Source: JBLUOA01 sp048060095
Lineage (GTDB): Bacteria > Pseudomonadota > Alphaproteobacteria > Rhodobacterales > Rhodobacteraceae
DNA: 64,000 nucleotides
NCBI RefSeq assembly: GCF_048060095.1
Contig: NZ_JBLUOA010000001.1
Location: forward strand, 868,001 to 932,000
Reading direction: 5' to 3'
Positions 42,653-50,690 of the stretch are shown piece after piece. The position numbers were made by a program, and so were the translations under genes. Positions within the stretch are counted from its first letter, which is position 1; each line of letters starts with the position of its first letter. Under the pieces are notes generated by a model. It searched no databases and was not told the DNA's origin. It saw only the letters and a program-made list of their open reading frames with translations.

Positions 42653-43548
42653 GCGGGTATAGCTTCGACTGGGTCGATGCGTTCACCGACGCACCCTTTT
42701 CCGGCAACGGCTGTGTTGTTGTTCATGATGCAAAGGCGCTGACACTCGATCAGCGCCTTTCGCTTGTTAAGGAAACGTCGCTTGCCGAATGTTCTTACGT
42801 CGTGCCGTCGGATGCCGCGGATTTTGGTGCGCGCTATTACCTTGCCGACAAGGAAATCCCGATGGCCGGGCATCCGACCGTCGCGACTGTCGCATCGCTG
42901 ATCCATCGCGGTTTGGTGGATATGTCGGGCGGCGCGGCGTCCTTCACGCTTGAGGTCGGTGCGGGCGTCATGTCGGTTGAGGTCGCGCTGAACGACGCGG
43001 ACAGGCCGATCATCACGATGACCCAAGCCGCGCCGACCTTCGGTAAAACGCACGACGCAGGCCGGATTGCTGCGATCTACGGCCTATTGGCAGACGACAT
43101 CGCCCACCCGCCGCAGGTCGTATCGACTGGCACGCCGTTTTGCATCACCGTGCTGACCGACAAAGACGCGCTGCGCCGCGCCACGATGGATGTCGACGCG
43201 CTCGAAGCGTTCCGGATCGAAGATGGTTCAACCCGCGCGGAGTTGATGGAGCCGTTCCTTGTCACCCTCGGCGGCGAAACGGCCGCAGGGGACACGTTCT
43301 CTCGGCTGCTTCTCGCCCCGCCAAGCCTGCCGGAAGATCCGTTTACCGGCTCTGCCACAGGCTGTATGGCGGCGTATCTTTGGCATCACGGGTTAATTCA
43401 GTCACCCCGGTTCACCGCAGAGCAGGGGCACTGGATGGGTCGCCCTGGCCAAGCAAGCGTCGAAGTGCTTGGCAAACCCGACGCGATCACTGGCGTAAAG
43501 GTCGGCGGGCAGGGATTTGTGTTGATGTCAGATGAACTCCACCTCTGA
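42649..43548 (+). CDS. PhzF-family epimerase/isomerase
   Basis: A 299-residue protein of the PhzF (DAP-epimerase-like) fold: DWVDAFTDAPFSGNGCVVV, the catalytic Glu in KETSLAECSYV, EIPMAGHPTVATVASL, and the second-domain DPFTGSATGCMAAYLWH. The family isomerises diverse small molecules; the substrate here is unknown and there are no phenazine genes. The start is a TTG that overlaps the DUF1150 stop by 4 nt with no ribosome site of its own, so translation should be coupled to the heat-shock operon. Confidence 0.85.
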   Translation: MSGYSFDWVDAFTDAPFSGNGCVVVHDAKALTLDQRLSLVKETSLAECSYVVPSDAADFGARYYLADKEIPMAGHPTVATVASLIHRGLVDMSGGAASFTLEVGAGVMSVEVALNDADRPIITMTQAAPTFGKTHDAGRIAAIYGLLADDIAHPPQVVSTGTPFCITVLTDKDALRRATMDVDALEAFRIEDGSTRAELMEPFLVTLGGETAAGDTFSRLLLAPPSLPEDPFTGSATGCMAAYLWHHGLIQSPRFTAEQGHWMGRPGQASVEVLGKPDAITGVKVGGQGFVLMSDELHL

Positions 43549-43559
43549 CGCAGGACGCG

Positions 43560-44288
43560 CTACATCGGCAATCCATAGTGCAGGCGCAGTGCGTCAATCG
43601 ATCCTTGGTCGAGCGCCTTGATATCCTTCGGCTTCGGTGATTTTTCGACTGCGGCCTTGGATGTCGACAGCACCAGATGCGTGTCACCCTTCGCCATATG
43701 TCGTAGCGTCTGATAGGGCAAAACGTGTTCCTGTGTGCTGAGAATACCGCCGGTTTCGACGACGAAATGCGTCAGTTCCATCTTGGCCGGGTCAAGCAGG
43801 ATATCCCCAAGCCGCCCGAGCTCGCCGTCCGAGCCGAACACCTCTGTCCCCAGCCAAATCGAAAACCGGTCGAGCCTGTCGGCCCCTGGCGGCAGGTCCG
43901 CGCTTTCATCCGCGTCGTCATTCGCCTGCGCCTCGTTCATCTGCGCGGCCATCATTAACGGCGCATAGGTCGATCCGAACGGCCCGACGACCAGCGGCGG
44001 TAGATGTGCCATGTCAAACGGGAACGAATCGCCATCCGGCTCCCACTTTGGGGCGTTCTCGACCTCATCACTCGCCAGATTGATGACGAATTCACGCTTC
44101 GCCGTATCCGGTTCCCCAAGGCGGTTGGCTGAGATCAAGACCTGCGTCTGATCAAACCACCCGCCTATATCGAGGGCTGCGTATTTCACATTTCCGCGGC
44201 CAGCATCGAACAGAAAATCCGTCACGGGAAAGCGGCTATCCCCGTTATTGGCGGAAAACGTCATGGTTTCGGCGGCTGATAACAACAT
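43560..44288 (-). CDS. PRC-barrel domain protein
   Basis: A 242-residue protein with two PRC-barrel-like units: an N-terminal one (about 18-65, FPVTDFLFDAGRGNVKYAAL) and a C-terminal one (about 145-195, EVFGSDGELGRLGDILLDPA, then LTHFVVETGGILSTQEHVLP). An acidic linker (NDDADESADLPPGADRLD) joins them. PRC barrels occur in photosynthetic reaction centres and in RNA-metabolism proteins; nothing here ties it to photosynthesis. It is soluble, without a signal peptide. AAAGGAG lies upstream of the start. Confidence 0.8.
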   Translation of the reverse strand: MLLSAAETMTFSANNGDSRFPVTDFLFDAGRGNVKYAALDIGGWFDQTQVLISANRLGEPDTAKREFVINLASDEVENAPKWEPDGDSFPFDMAHLPPLVVGPFGSTYAPLMMAAQMNEAQANDDADESADLPPGADRLDRFSIWLGTEVFGSDGELGRLGDILLDPAKMELTHFVVETGGILSTQEHVLPYQTLRHMAKGDTHLVLSTSKAAVEKSPKPKDIKALDQGSIDALRLHYGLPM

Positions 44289-44334
44289 TGCGGACTCCTT
44301 TTAGAATTAACACGAAGCCTTTGGAAAAGTTCCA

Positions 44335-45039
44335 TTATCCCGGCGTCTGCTCCAGCAATTCTGCCACCCAATTCGGCACGATTTCCGTTGCCGGGCCGTA
44401 GCGTGCCTGCTGGAAATGCCGTGCGGTGTCTGATGGCTCCAGATTAAGTTCAATCGTTGCGGCGCCCGCCGCCGCGGCCTGCTGCGCGAAGGCTGCCGCC
44501 GGATAAACCTGCCCCGATGTGCCGATCGACGCGAATATATCAGCCTCGTCCAACGCGGCCCAGATTGCATCCATGTGATACGGCATCTCACCGAACCAGA
44601 CGATGTCGGGCCGGGTCGTCTTGGCACCACAATGGGGGCAGGGCGCGTCGTGCTGCATCACCTTCGGCGCGTCCCAGCGCCCATCGCAACTTGCACATTT
44701 CGCACGCATCAGCTGCCCGTGCATGTGAATCGCATCGTCAAACCCGCCGCGTTCGTGCAGATCATCGACATTCTGGGTAATCAGCGTGACGTTGCCCGAC
44801 CATTCGGCCTGAAGCCGTGAGAGCGCGACATGCGCGGCGTTCGGCGCCGCCCCAAGGCAGTTCGCCCGCCGTGCGTTGTAGAAATCGTGGACAAGCGCCG
44901 GGTTCCGGGCCAAGCCGTCGGGTGTCGCAACCTCCTCAAGATCATACTGATCCCAAAGCCCGCCAACGTCCCGAAATGTGCCCAGCCCGCTCTCCGCTGA
45001 AATGCCTGCCCCGGTCAGGATAACGATGTGCTTTTCCAT
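44335..45039 (-). CDS. cobB: NAD-dependent protein deacylase, sirtuin class III type
   Basis: A 234-residue sirtuin. Motifs are GAGISAESGLGTFRDVGGLW, TQNVDDLHERGG with the following catalytic His in IHMHGQL, the zinc site CASC and CPHC, and GTSGQVYPAA. The Tyr-x-x-Arg of CobB/SIRT5 is visible in HDFYNARRAN, so it should accept succinyl and malonyl lysine as well as acetyl. It could regulate acyl-CoA synthetases such as PrpE (57456-59351), a known sirtuin target class, though the genes are not linked. Confidence 0.92.
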   Translation of the reverse strand: MEKHIVILTGAGISAESGLGTFRDVGGLWDQYDLEEVATPDGLARNPALVHDFYNARRANCLGAAPNAAHVALSRLQAEWSGNVTLITQNVDDLHERGGFDDAIHMHGQLMRAKCASCDGRWDAPKVMQHDAPCPHCGAKTTRPDIVWFGEMPYHMDAIWAALDEADIFASIGTSGQVYPAAAFAQQAAAAGAATIELNLEPSDTARHFQQARYGPATEIVPNWVAELLEQTPG

Positions 45040-45086
45040 GCTGCCCCCATTGGGTATGAACCCATGATGCCGGAAAGGATTACCCC

Positions 45087-45542
45087 GTGACCACCCGTAT
45101 TCTGTTCGTCTGTCTTGGAAATATCTGCCGCTCCCCCACGGCGGAGGCTGTGATGCGTGTGAAGGCCAAGACGGCAGGTCTAGCCGTCACACTCGACAGC
45201 GCCGGCACAAGTGGTTGGCACATTGGCGAGCCACCTTACGGACCGATGCAGGCAGCCGCCATGGTGCGGGGTTATGACTTGTCGACCCTAAGGGCGAGGG
45301 CGTTCACGTCTGATGACTTCGACCGCTTTGATCTTATCATCGGGATGGATGACAAGAACATCGCGGACATGGCTGCCCTGCGCCCCGTGGGGAACAAGAC
45401 ACCGTTGAAATCATTTATGGATTTTGCGCCGGACACCGGCACCGATGCGGTGCCGGACCCGTATTATACCCGCGATTTTGACACCACCCTGACCTTGGTC
45501 GAGTCTGCGTCAAACGGGCTTGTCGCTTACCTTGCGCAGTAG
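45087..45542 (+). CDS. Low-molecular-weight protein-tyrosine phosphatase
   Basis: A 151-residue phosphatase with the P-loop VCLGNICRSPTAEAV (C-x5-R-S) at the N-terminus and the general-acid loop DAVPDPYYTRDF near the C-terminus. The start is GTG at 45087. The cellular target is unknown; there are no exopolysaccharide genes nearby that would point to a tyrosine-kinase partner. Its 3' end overlaps the convergent secreted-protein gene by 16 nt. Confidence 0.92.
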   Translation: MTTRILFVCLGNICRSPTAEAVMRVKAKTAGLAVTLDSAGTSGWHIGEPPYGPMQAAAMVRGYDLSTLRARAFTSDDFDRFDLIIGMDDKNIADMAALRPVGNKTPLKSFMDFAPDTGTDAVPDPYYTRDFDTTLTLVESASNGLVAYLAQ

Positions 45543-45838
45543 GCTTCGGCTGTGGCGTAGAAATTCTTGTAGCGCAACCAGAACCGCTCATCACTCGCGC
45601 GGTCGGACTGCCGGACAACCTGTGCCTGATGCGGGTCGCGGAAGAACCCCGCCGCTGTGCGTTGCTCCGAATTGGTGAGCGTGGTGTTCGCCACGTCCTG
45701 AATACACCCGCACAGCGCCCGCGCCGGGCGTCTGTCCGACTGGTTGCAGGCGCGTTCAATCGCACCAGCCTCTGCGGCGGGCGAAAACACGGGGGTCATA
45801 CCGGTGGCCAAAACCGCCACAATCATAAGTTTTTTCAT
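45527..45838 (-). CDS. Small secreted conserved protein
   Basis: A 103-residue protein with a signal peptide (MKKLMIVAVLATGMTPVFSPAAEAGA). The mature part has three to four cysteines (RACNQSDRRPARALCGCIQD and the C-terminal AEAYC) that probably form disulfides in the periplasm. I recognise it as a Rhodobacterales family often labelled arginine transporter in databases, a name the sequence does not support. ATG 45838 is chosen because it begins the signal peptide. Confidence 0.72.
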   Translation of the reverse strand: MKKLMIVAVLATGMTPVFSPAAEAGAIERACNQSDRRPARALCGCIQDVANTTLTNSEQRTAAGFFRDPHQAQVVRQSDRASDERFWLRYKNFYATAEAYCAR

Positions 45839-45954
45839 TAGTCTGCCTCGTTCCAATTGCCGGGGCGGGTTTGTCCCACCTCCGTACCTTCAAAATCCTC
45901 TGCGGCGCACTATGCCCCAGAACGGCAGATTTTTCAATTCCGATTACGGGGGCG

Positions 45955-47004
45955 TCAGGCCGCCGCCCGATCCATCTTTTGTGCAACAGTTGCAACGGCT
46001 ACGGCGTCGGGGCTCACGTTGTTTTTGTGAGCTTTGGTCAGGATCGTGTCCATCGTCGCCTCAAGCGCTGACAGCTTCTGTGCGACATAGGCCGGACGAT
46101 CCGCGATTTTCAGGATTTCGGTTGCCACGTTGATGATCCCGCCACCATTGGCCACAAAGTCGGGCGCGTAGAGGATCCCGCGGTCGTTCAGCGCTGCACC
46201 ATCCTCGGGCGTCGCAAGCTGGTTGTTCGCGCCGCCTGCAACGATGGAAACACGCAAGGCCGGGATGGTATCGGCGTTCAGGATGCCGCCTATGGCGCAC
46301 GGGGCGAAAACATCGGCCTTTACCGCGTAGATTTCATCAAGCGCCACGGGCGTCGCGCCAATTTCTGTCACGGCGCGGTTAATGCGATCCTGATCCACAT
46401 CCGTCACCGTCAGATCGGCCCCCGCATCCTTTAGCAGCAGCGCGAGGTTCCAACCAACATTGCCAAGCCCTTGGATTGCGACGTGCCGCCCGTTCAGATC
46501 ATCGCCGCCAAAGCGGTGCCGGCAAGTCACGCGGATCGCGTTAAAAATCCCCCGCGCGGTAATGGGTGAGGGATCACCGCTCGCAAACGCCCCGTCTGCA
46601 AGGCCCGCGACATAGCTGGTTTCTTCGGCCAGCGTCGCCATGTCCGCCGGGCTCATCCCCATGTCTTCGGCGGTGTAATACCGCCCCTCAAGGTTCTCAA
46701 TCGCGCGGCCGAAAGCGCGCAATAGCGCCGGAGTCTTATCCTTCGCCGGATCGCCAACGATTACCGCCTTGCCCCCGCCGAGCGGCAGATCGGCTGCGGC
46801 GTTCTTGTATGTCATGCCTTTGGAAAGCCGCTTTACATCGGTCAGCGCTGCGTCCTCATTTGCATAAAGTCGCATCCGCAACCCGCCCGCCGCCGGGCCA
46901 AGCTGCGTTGAATGCAGTGCAATGAACCCAAGCAATCCGGTATCCGCATCGCTGACGCGATAGATTTCTTCGTGGCTGTCGGATGGAACGGCGGTGATTT
47001 TCAT
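45955..47004 (-). CDS. Glu/Leu/Phe/Val amino-acid dehydrogenase
   Basis: A 349-residue NAD-dependent dehydrogenase closest to leucine/valine dehydrogenases. GPAAGGLRMRLY and the catalytic-lysine segments SKGMTYKNAAADLPLGGGKA lie in the N-terminal domain; the Rossmann domain has VAIQGLGNVGWNLALLLKDA; NGGGIINVATEI lies near the C-terminus. It deaminates a branched-chain or aromatic amino acid. A divergent Lrp/AsnC regulator 126 nt away probably controls it, as in branched-chain degradation loci. Confidence 0.88.
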   Translation of the reverse strand: MKITAVPSDSHEEIYRVSDADTGLLGFIALHSTQLGPAAGGLRMRLYANEDAALTDVKRLSKGMTYKNAAADLPLGGGKAVIVGDPAKDKTPALLRAFGRAIENLEGRYYTAEDMGMSPADMATLAEETSYVAGLADGAFASGDPSPITARGIFNAIRVTCRHRFGGDDLNGRHVAIQGLGNVGWNLALLLKDAGADLTVTDVDQDRINRAVTEIGATPVALDEIYAVKADVFAPCAIGGILNADTIPALRVSIVAGGANNQLATPEDGAALNDRGILYAPDFVANGGGIINVATEILKIADRPAYVAQKLSALEATMDTILTKAHKNNVSPDAVAVATVAQKMDRAAA

Positions 47005-47085
47005 ATGATGGAGTCTCCCTTTCTGTATAGAATATCACGTGTGAGTAACAATTTTTGCCAAATTTACCGTGTAATGGTGGCCTAT

Positions 47086-47104
47086 ATTAGAGGTTTTTGC
47101 TAAT
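47086..47104. promoter_or_regulatory. AT-rich intergenic repeat, candidate Lrp operator
   Basis: ATTAG (47086-47090) and CTAAT (47100-47104) form an inverted repeat with a 9-nt spacer inside the AT-rich divergent gap 47005-47130. Lrp/AsnC proteins bind such degenerate AT-rich palindromes, commonly next to their own gene. The match is weak because the arms are short. Confidence 0.35.
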
Positions 47105-47130
47105 TAATGCGCAGATATTAGGAAAAACCA

Positions 47131-47586
47131 ATGGATCAAACAGATCAGAAGATCGTCGCGGCGTTGCAGAAAAATGGGCGGTTAAAGCTCGCCGAACTTT
47201 CCGAACGGGTTGGCCTGTCGCCGACCCCCTGCGCCCGCCGCGTCGCCGCGTTGGAGAGGGACGGCGTCATCACCGGCTACGCCGCGCGAGTCGATCAGGC
47301 GAGGCTGGGCCTGCCGGTGACGATCTTCATTTCTGTCGAACTCGATCGCCAATCCTCAGACGCGATAGAAGTGTTCGAAGCCGCCGTGCGCCGCTTTGAA
47401 GAAGTCATGGAATGCCACCTCATGACCGGATCGCGTGACATCCTTCTGCGCGTCGTGGCCGAAGACCTGACTGCATTCGACCATTTCCTTGAAAACCGCC
47501 TGATGCGGGTGCCGGGCATCCGGTCGATGCAGTCAAGCTTCACCCTTCGCACGATGATTGAGCGTCGGGTTTTGCCGGTCGGGTAG
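47131..47586 (+). CDS. Lrp/AsnC-family transcriptional regulator
   Basis: A 151-residue regulator. The N-terminal winged HTH (QTDQKIVAALQKNGRLKLAE, LSERVGLSPTPCARRVAALE) is followed by the C-terminal RAM ligand domain (ECHLMTGSRDILLRVVAEDL, then FLENRLMRVPGIRSMQSSFT). It sits divergently beside the amino-acid dehydrogenase, so it probably senses the amino acid and controls that gene and itself. AGGA precedes the start. Confidence 0.92.
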   Translation: MDQTDQKIVAALQKNGRLKLAELSERVGLSPTPCARRVAALERDGVITGYAARVDQARLGLPVTIFISVELDRQSSDAIEVFEAAVRRFEEVMECHLMTGSRDILLRVVAEDLTAFDHFLENRLMRVPGIRSMQSSFTLRTMIERRVLPVG

Positions 47587-47642
47587 CCGGCCATGCTCAA
47601 CCCCGCTTGACCAGCCCCGATTTCCCCCGCATATCCCCTTCC

Positions 47643-49442
47643 ATGACAGAGCTTTCAAGAATCCGCAATTTCTCCATCGTGGCGCATATAGACCACGGGA
47701 AATCCACGCTGGCCGACCGCCTGATCCAGGAAACTGGCACGGTGGAGCTGCGGGATATGAAGGAACAATTGCTCGACGCGATGGATATCGAACGCGAGCG
47801 TGGCATCACGATCAAGGCGAACACCGTCCGTATCGAATACAACGCCGATGATGGGCAGCACTACGTGCTGAACCTGATCGACACCCCCGGCCACGTCGAT
47901 TTCGCTTATGAAGTGTCCCGCTCCATGCGCGCGGTTGAAGGTTCGCTGCTGGTCGTCGACTCCACCCAAGGGGTTGAGGCGCAGACCCTCGCCAACGTCT
48001 ATCAGGCCATCGACGCGGACCACGAAATCGTGCCGGTCTTTAACAAGATCGACCTGCCAGCCTCCGACATCGACCGCGTGGCGGAGCAGGTGGAGGATGT
48101 GATCGGCATCGACGCCTCGGGCGCGATCCCGGTGTCCGCGAAAACGGGGCAGGGCATTCATGAAGTGCTTGAGGCCATCGTCGAACACCTTCCCGCGCCG
48201 ACGGGCGAGCGCGATGCACCGCTAAAGGCGATGCTGGTCGATAGCTGGTATGACGCCTACCTTGGCGTCATCGTCCTCGTTCGCATCATGGATGGCGTTC
48301 TGAAAAAGGGCGACCGGATCACGATGATGCAGAACGGCTCTGTCCATCATGTTGACCGGATCGGTGTGTTTCGTCCGGCGATGCAGGTCGTGGATGAACT
48401 GGGGCCGGGGGAAATCGGCTTCCTCACCGCGTCGATCAAGCAGGTGCGCGACACCCGCGTGGGCGACACCATCACCCATGAAAAGAAAGGGGCGAACAAG
48501 GCTCTTCCGGGCTTCAAGCCGTCGCAGCCTGTCGTGTTCTGCGGCCTGTTCCCCGTCGATTCCGCCGAATTCGAAGACCTGCGCGACGCGATCGAAAAGC
48601 TCGCGCTGAACGATGCGTCGTTCTCTTACGAAATGGAAACTTCTGCTGCGCTTGGCTTTGGGTTCCGCTGCGGCTTCCTTGGTCTGCTTCACCTCGAAGT
48701 CATCCGCGACCGGATTGAGCGTGAATATGATATCGAACTGATCACTACGGCGCCGTCGGTGATCTACAAAATCCACATGCGCGACGGGTCCGTGACAGAG
48801 CTTCACAACCCCGCCGACATGCCGGACCTCACCCATGTCGATCACTTGGAGGAGCCGCGGATCAAGGCGACCATCCTCGTGCCCGACGACTACCTCGGCG
48901 ATGTGCTGAAACTCTGCCAGGATCGACGCGGCATCCAGCTTGATCTGACATATGCCGGGTCGCGCGCGATGGTTGTCTATGACCTTCCGCTTAATGAAGT
49001 TGTCTTTGATTTCTACGACAGGCTGAAAAGCGTTACCAAAGGGTATGCGAGTTTCGACTACCAGCTTGAGGGCTACCGCGAAGACAACCTTGTCAAAATG
49101 CAGATCCTCGTGAACGAAGAACCGGTCGACGCGCTATCCACGATGGTCCACCGCGACCGCGCCGAAGCCCGCGGCCGCGCCATGTGCGAAAAGCTGAAAG
49201 ACCTGATCCCCCGCCACATGTTCAAGATCCCGATCCAGGCGGCCATCGGCGGCAAGGTCATCGCCCGCGAAACCCTCGCCGCGCTGCGCAAGGACGTGAC
49301 CGCGAAATGCTACGGCGGAGACGTCAGCCGCAAGAAAAAGCTGCTCGACAAGCAGAAAGCCGGGAAGAAGAAGATGCGCCAGTTCGGGAAAGTGGAAATC
49401 CCCCAGCAGGCGTTTATCTCGGCGTTGAAGATGGATGATTAG
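47643..49442 (+). CDS. lepA: Elongation factor 4 (LepA)
   Basis: Ribosome-associated GTPase of 599 residues, implicated in back-translocation or initiation. G1 is AHIDHGKSTLADRL, G2 RERGITIKANTV, G3 DTPGHVDFAYEVSRSM, and G4 is NKID in PVFNKIDLP. The LepA-specific C-terminal domain ends KKKLLDKQKAGKKKMRQFG, then VEIPQQAFISALKMDD. ATG 47643 is chosen over the TTG at 47607 because it yields MTELSRIRNFSIVAHIDHG. Its end overlaps the next, AT-rich gene by 8 nt. Confidence 0.97.
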   Translation: MTELSRIRNFSIVAHIDHGKSTLADRLIQETGTVELRDMKEQLLDAMDIERERGITIKANTVRIEYNADDGQHYVLNLIDTPGHVDFAYEVSRSMRAVEGSLLVVDSTQGVEAQTLANVYQAIDADHEIVPVFNKIDLPASDIDRVAEQVEDVIGIDASGAIPVSAKTGQGIHEVLEAIVEHLPAPTGERDAPLKAMLVDSWYDAYLGVIVLVRIMDGVLKKGDRITMMQNGSVHHVDRIGVFRPAMQVVDELGPGEIGFLTASIKQVRDTRVGDTITHEKKGANKALPGFKPSQPVVFCGLFPVDSAEFEDLRDAIEKLALNDASFSYEMETSAALGFGFRCGFLGLLHLEVIRDRIEREYDIELITTAPSVIYKIHMRDGSVTELHNPADMPDLTHVDHLEEPRIKATILVPDDYLGDVLKLCQDRRGIQLDLTYAGSRAMVVYDLPLNEVVFDFYDRLKSVTKGYASFDYQLEGYREDNLVKMQILVNEEPVDALSTMVHRDRAEARGRAMCEKLKDLIPRHMFKIPIQAAIGGKVIARETLAALRKDVTAKCYGGDVSRKKKLLDKQKAGKKKMRQFGKVEIPQQAFISALKMDD

Positions 49443-50070
49443 ATTCACCCAAACACTTGCTCGAATCGGAGCGGCCTACTCTGTCTTCGGATCGTTGATC
49501 TGGCTATTGTGGCCAAATGATTTAATGTTCGTTGATAACCCCGGAGCATGGTTAACACTGCTAACTGCATTGATTGTTTGGCATTTTACCGAATTCAAAC
49601 AAAGCGAGGAGTTAGGTACACAGAATACGTCTCAAAACGACATTCGTGTAGCTCGCGAACTTGTGGAACTCCATGCAGGGGATTTTAGATATCTGCTGAA
49701 TGATACCGATCTTTGGTCATTCGTCCCAAGCGAGATCTATCATCGCTTGGGACGTATATGTGATCGCTGGGAGCGCGGGACTTTTTTCTTTCACAACAGA
49801 ACACTCAACAGAGACCTTTCTGAGCTAATTGATCGGCTCAATACGCTAGATATGAAGATTGCCCAGGATACTGTTCCAAAGCTAATAGGGGGCGAATTTC
49901 GAACTGGCTACAAGCCTTTCAACTTGGTGTCCGACGACGAATATCGACGGTTAAGAAATGAAAGTAAAACGGCGAATGAGATAGCTTCCCAAGCTTGGAA
50001 GCTACTTGACCAGATTGTCGCAAAGATACGAATGGGAATTCCCGAGGTTTTAGACGAGCCTATCGACTAA
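49435..50070 (+). CDS. Orphan membrane protein of low G+C content
   Basis: I do not recognise this 211-residue protein. Two hydrophobic stretches near the N-terminus (about 9-26, IGAAYSVFGSLIWLLWP, and 32-50, VDNPGAWLTLLTALIVWHF) are likely membrane spans, followed by a soluble helical domain (about 60-211) with ELVELHAGDFRYLLNDTDLW and GGEFRTGYKPFNL. Its G+C is about 45% over 49501-49920 by my count, far below neighbours, and its codons are A/T-ending, which suggests recent acquisition. The ATG lies inside the end of lepA with no clear ribosome site. No mobility gene or direct repeat is seen at its edges. The open frame and translation look genuinely coding. Confidence 0.7.
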   Translation: MIRFTQTLARIGAAYSVFGSLIWLLWPNDLMFVDNPGAWLTLLTALIVWHFTEFKQSEELGTQNTSQNDIRVARELVELHAGDFRYLLNDTDLWSFVPSEIYHRLGRICDRWERGTFFFHNRTLNRDLSELIDRLNTLDMKIAQDTVPKLIGGEFRTGYKPFNLVSDDEYRRLRNESKTANEIASQAWKLLDQIVAKIRMGIPEVLDEPID

Positions 50071-50113
50071 TAGCGTATTGGTTGCGCGTATAGAATTCGT
50101 TGCAGTCCACCCC

Positions 50114-50257
50114 CTAAAACAGCCCATCACCCCCGCGTTCATCTTCTGCAATCTCATCCGCAATCACCGCTCCACCCGCTCCGACAATCAACGGCGCGCA
50201 ACCTGCAAGCATGGCGGTTGTTGTCGCCATCGCCAGAATAAGTCCAAATATCCGCAT
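50114..50257 (-). CDS. Tiny lipoprotein
   Basis: A 47-residue protein. The lipobox LAGC follows a signal sequence (MRIFGLILAMATTTAM), leaving a mature peptide of about 28 residues, CAPLIVGAGGAVIADEIAED and an acidic/Gly tail. AGGAGG stands 8 nt before the ATG, strong support that it is translated. Similar glycine-rich mini-lipoproteins occur in Rhodobacterales. Function is unknown. Confidence 0.72.
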   Translation of the reverse strand: MRIFGLILAMATTTAMLAGCAPLIVGAGGAVIADEIAEDERGGDGLF

Positions 50258-50338
50258 AATGTTTCCTCCTCGGGTTAGAATAGCGACTGCGACGTGGGGC
50301 GCCAGCCCTGTTGCGCCAGCCGATTGCCTCACGACAGG

Positions 50339-50361
50339 CCCGCCCGATTTCTCCGGACGGG
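50339..50361. terminator. Hairpin between two small lipoprotein genes
   Basis: CCCGCCCG (50339-50346) pairs with CGGACGGG (50354-50361), one G-T pair on one strand, 7-nt loop. It is 35 nt after the entericidin-like stop on the minus strand. There is no T-tract, so it is at most a weak terminator separating 50396-50542 from 50114-50257. Confidence 0.35.
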
Positions 50362-50395
50362 TCTTGCAATCATGCGGGGGCGCCTTTTCCGCTGG

Positions 50396-50542
50396 CTACA
50401 TCTCGGCCTGGGTTTCCCGTGCGGCTTCGGATACGGCCTGACCGCCGGCGGACAGGTCCTGGCCGGCGCCTTCGACGGTTTCACAGGCGGCAAGGCCGAG
50501 TGCGAACAGAACGGGAAGAAGGCGGGGTATGGTGCGGGGCAT
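50396..50542 (-). CDS. Entericidin A/B-family lipoprotein
   Basis: A 48-residue protein. The signal sequence with lipobox LAAC (LLPVLFALGLAAC) is followed by the entericidin signature ETVEGAGQDLSAGGQAVSEA. In enterics, entericidins are small lipoproteins acting as toxin/antidote in stationary phase; the role in this clade is unknown. AAAGGAA precedes the ATG. A Crp/Fnr-like palindrome lies about 70 nt upstream. Confidence 0.82.
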   Translation of the reverse strand: MPRTIPRLLPVLFALGLAACETVEGAGQDLSAGGQAVSEAARETQAEM

Positions 50543-50609
50543 GAAAGGTTCCTTTCGTCTTGAGTTCATTTCCCAACCAACGCCCGACGCGGGATCCGGT
50601 TCCAACGGT

Positions 50610-50623
50610 CTGACCTAGGTCAA
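50610..50623. promoter_or_regulatory. Crp/Fnr-family-like palindrome
   Basis: CTGAC-CTAG-GTCAA (50610-50623), with an inner 12-bp perfect palindrome TGACCTAGGTCA. On the minus strand it reads TTGAC-N4-GTCAG, close to boxes of the Crp/Fnr superfamily (TTGAT-N4-ATCAA for Fnr; TTGAC-N4-GTCAA-like for Dnr/NnrR types). It sits in the divergent gap between the entericidin gene and the small membrane protein gene at 50691, nearly equidistant from both. Confidence 0.4.
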
Positions 50624-50690
50624 AGACGCGGGCGGGCCGCCGCAATACGGTCGGGGCGAAACGCGCTAAATTCTCTTTTCGGAGGCTCCG

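Noticed and set aside
42649..43548. Phenazine biosynthesis gene
   Set aside because: PhzF-family proteins are widespread isomerases and no other phz gene is present, so the pathway name should not be transferred.
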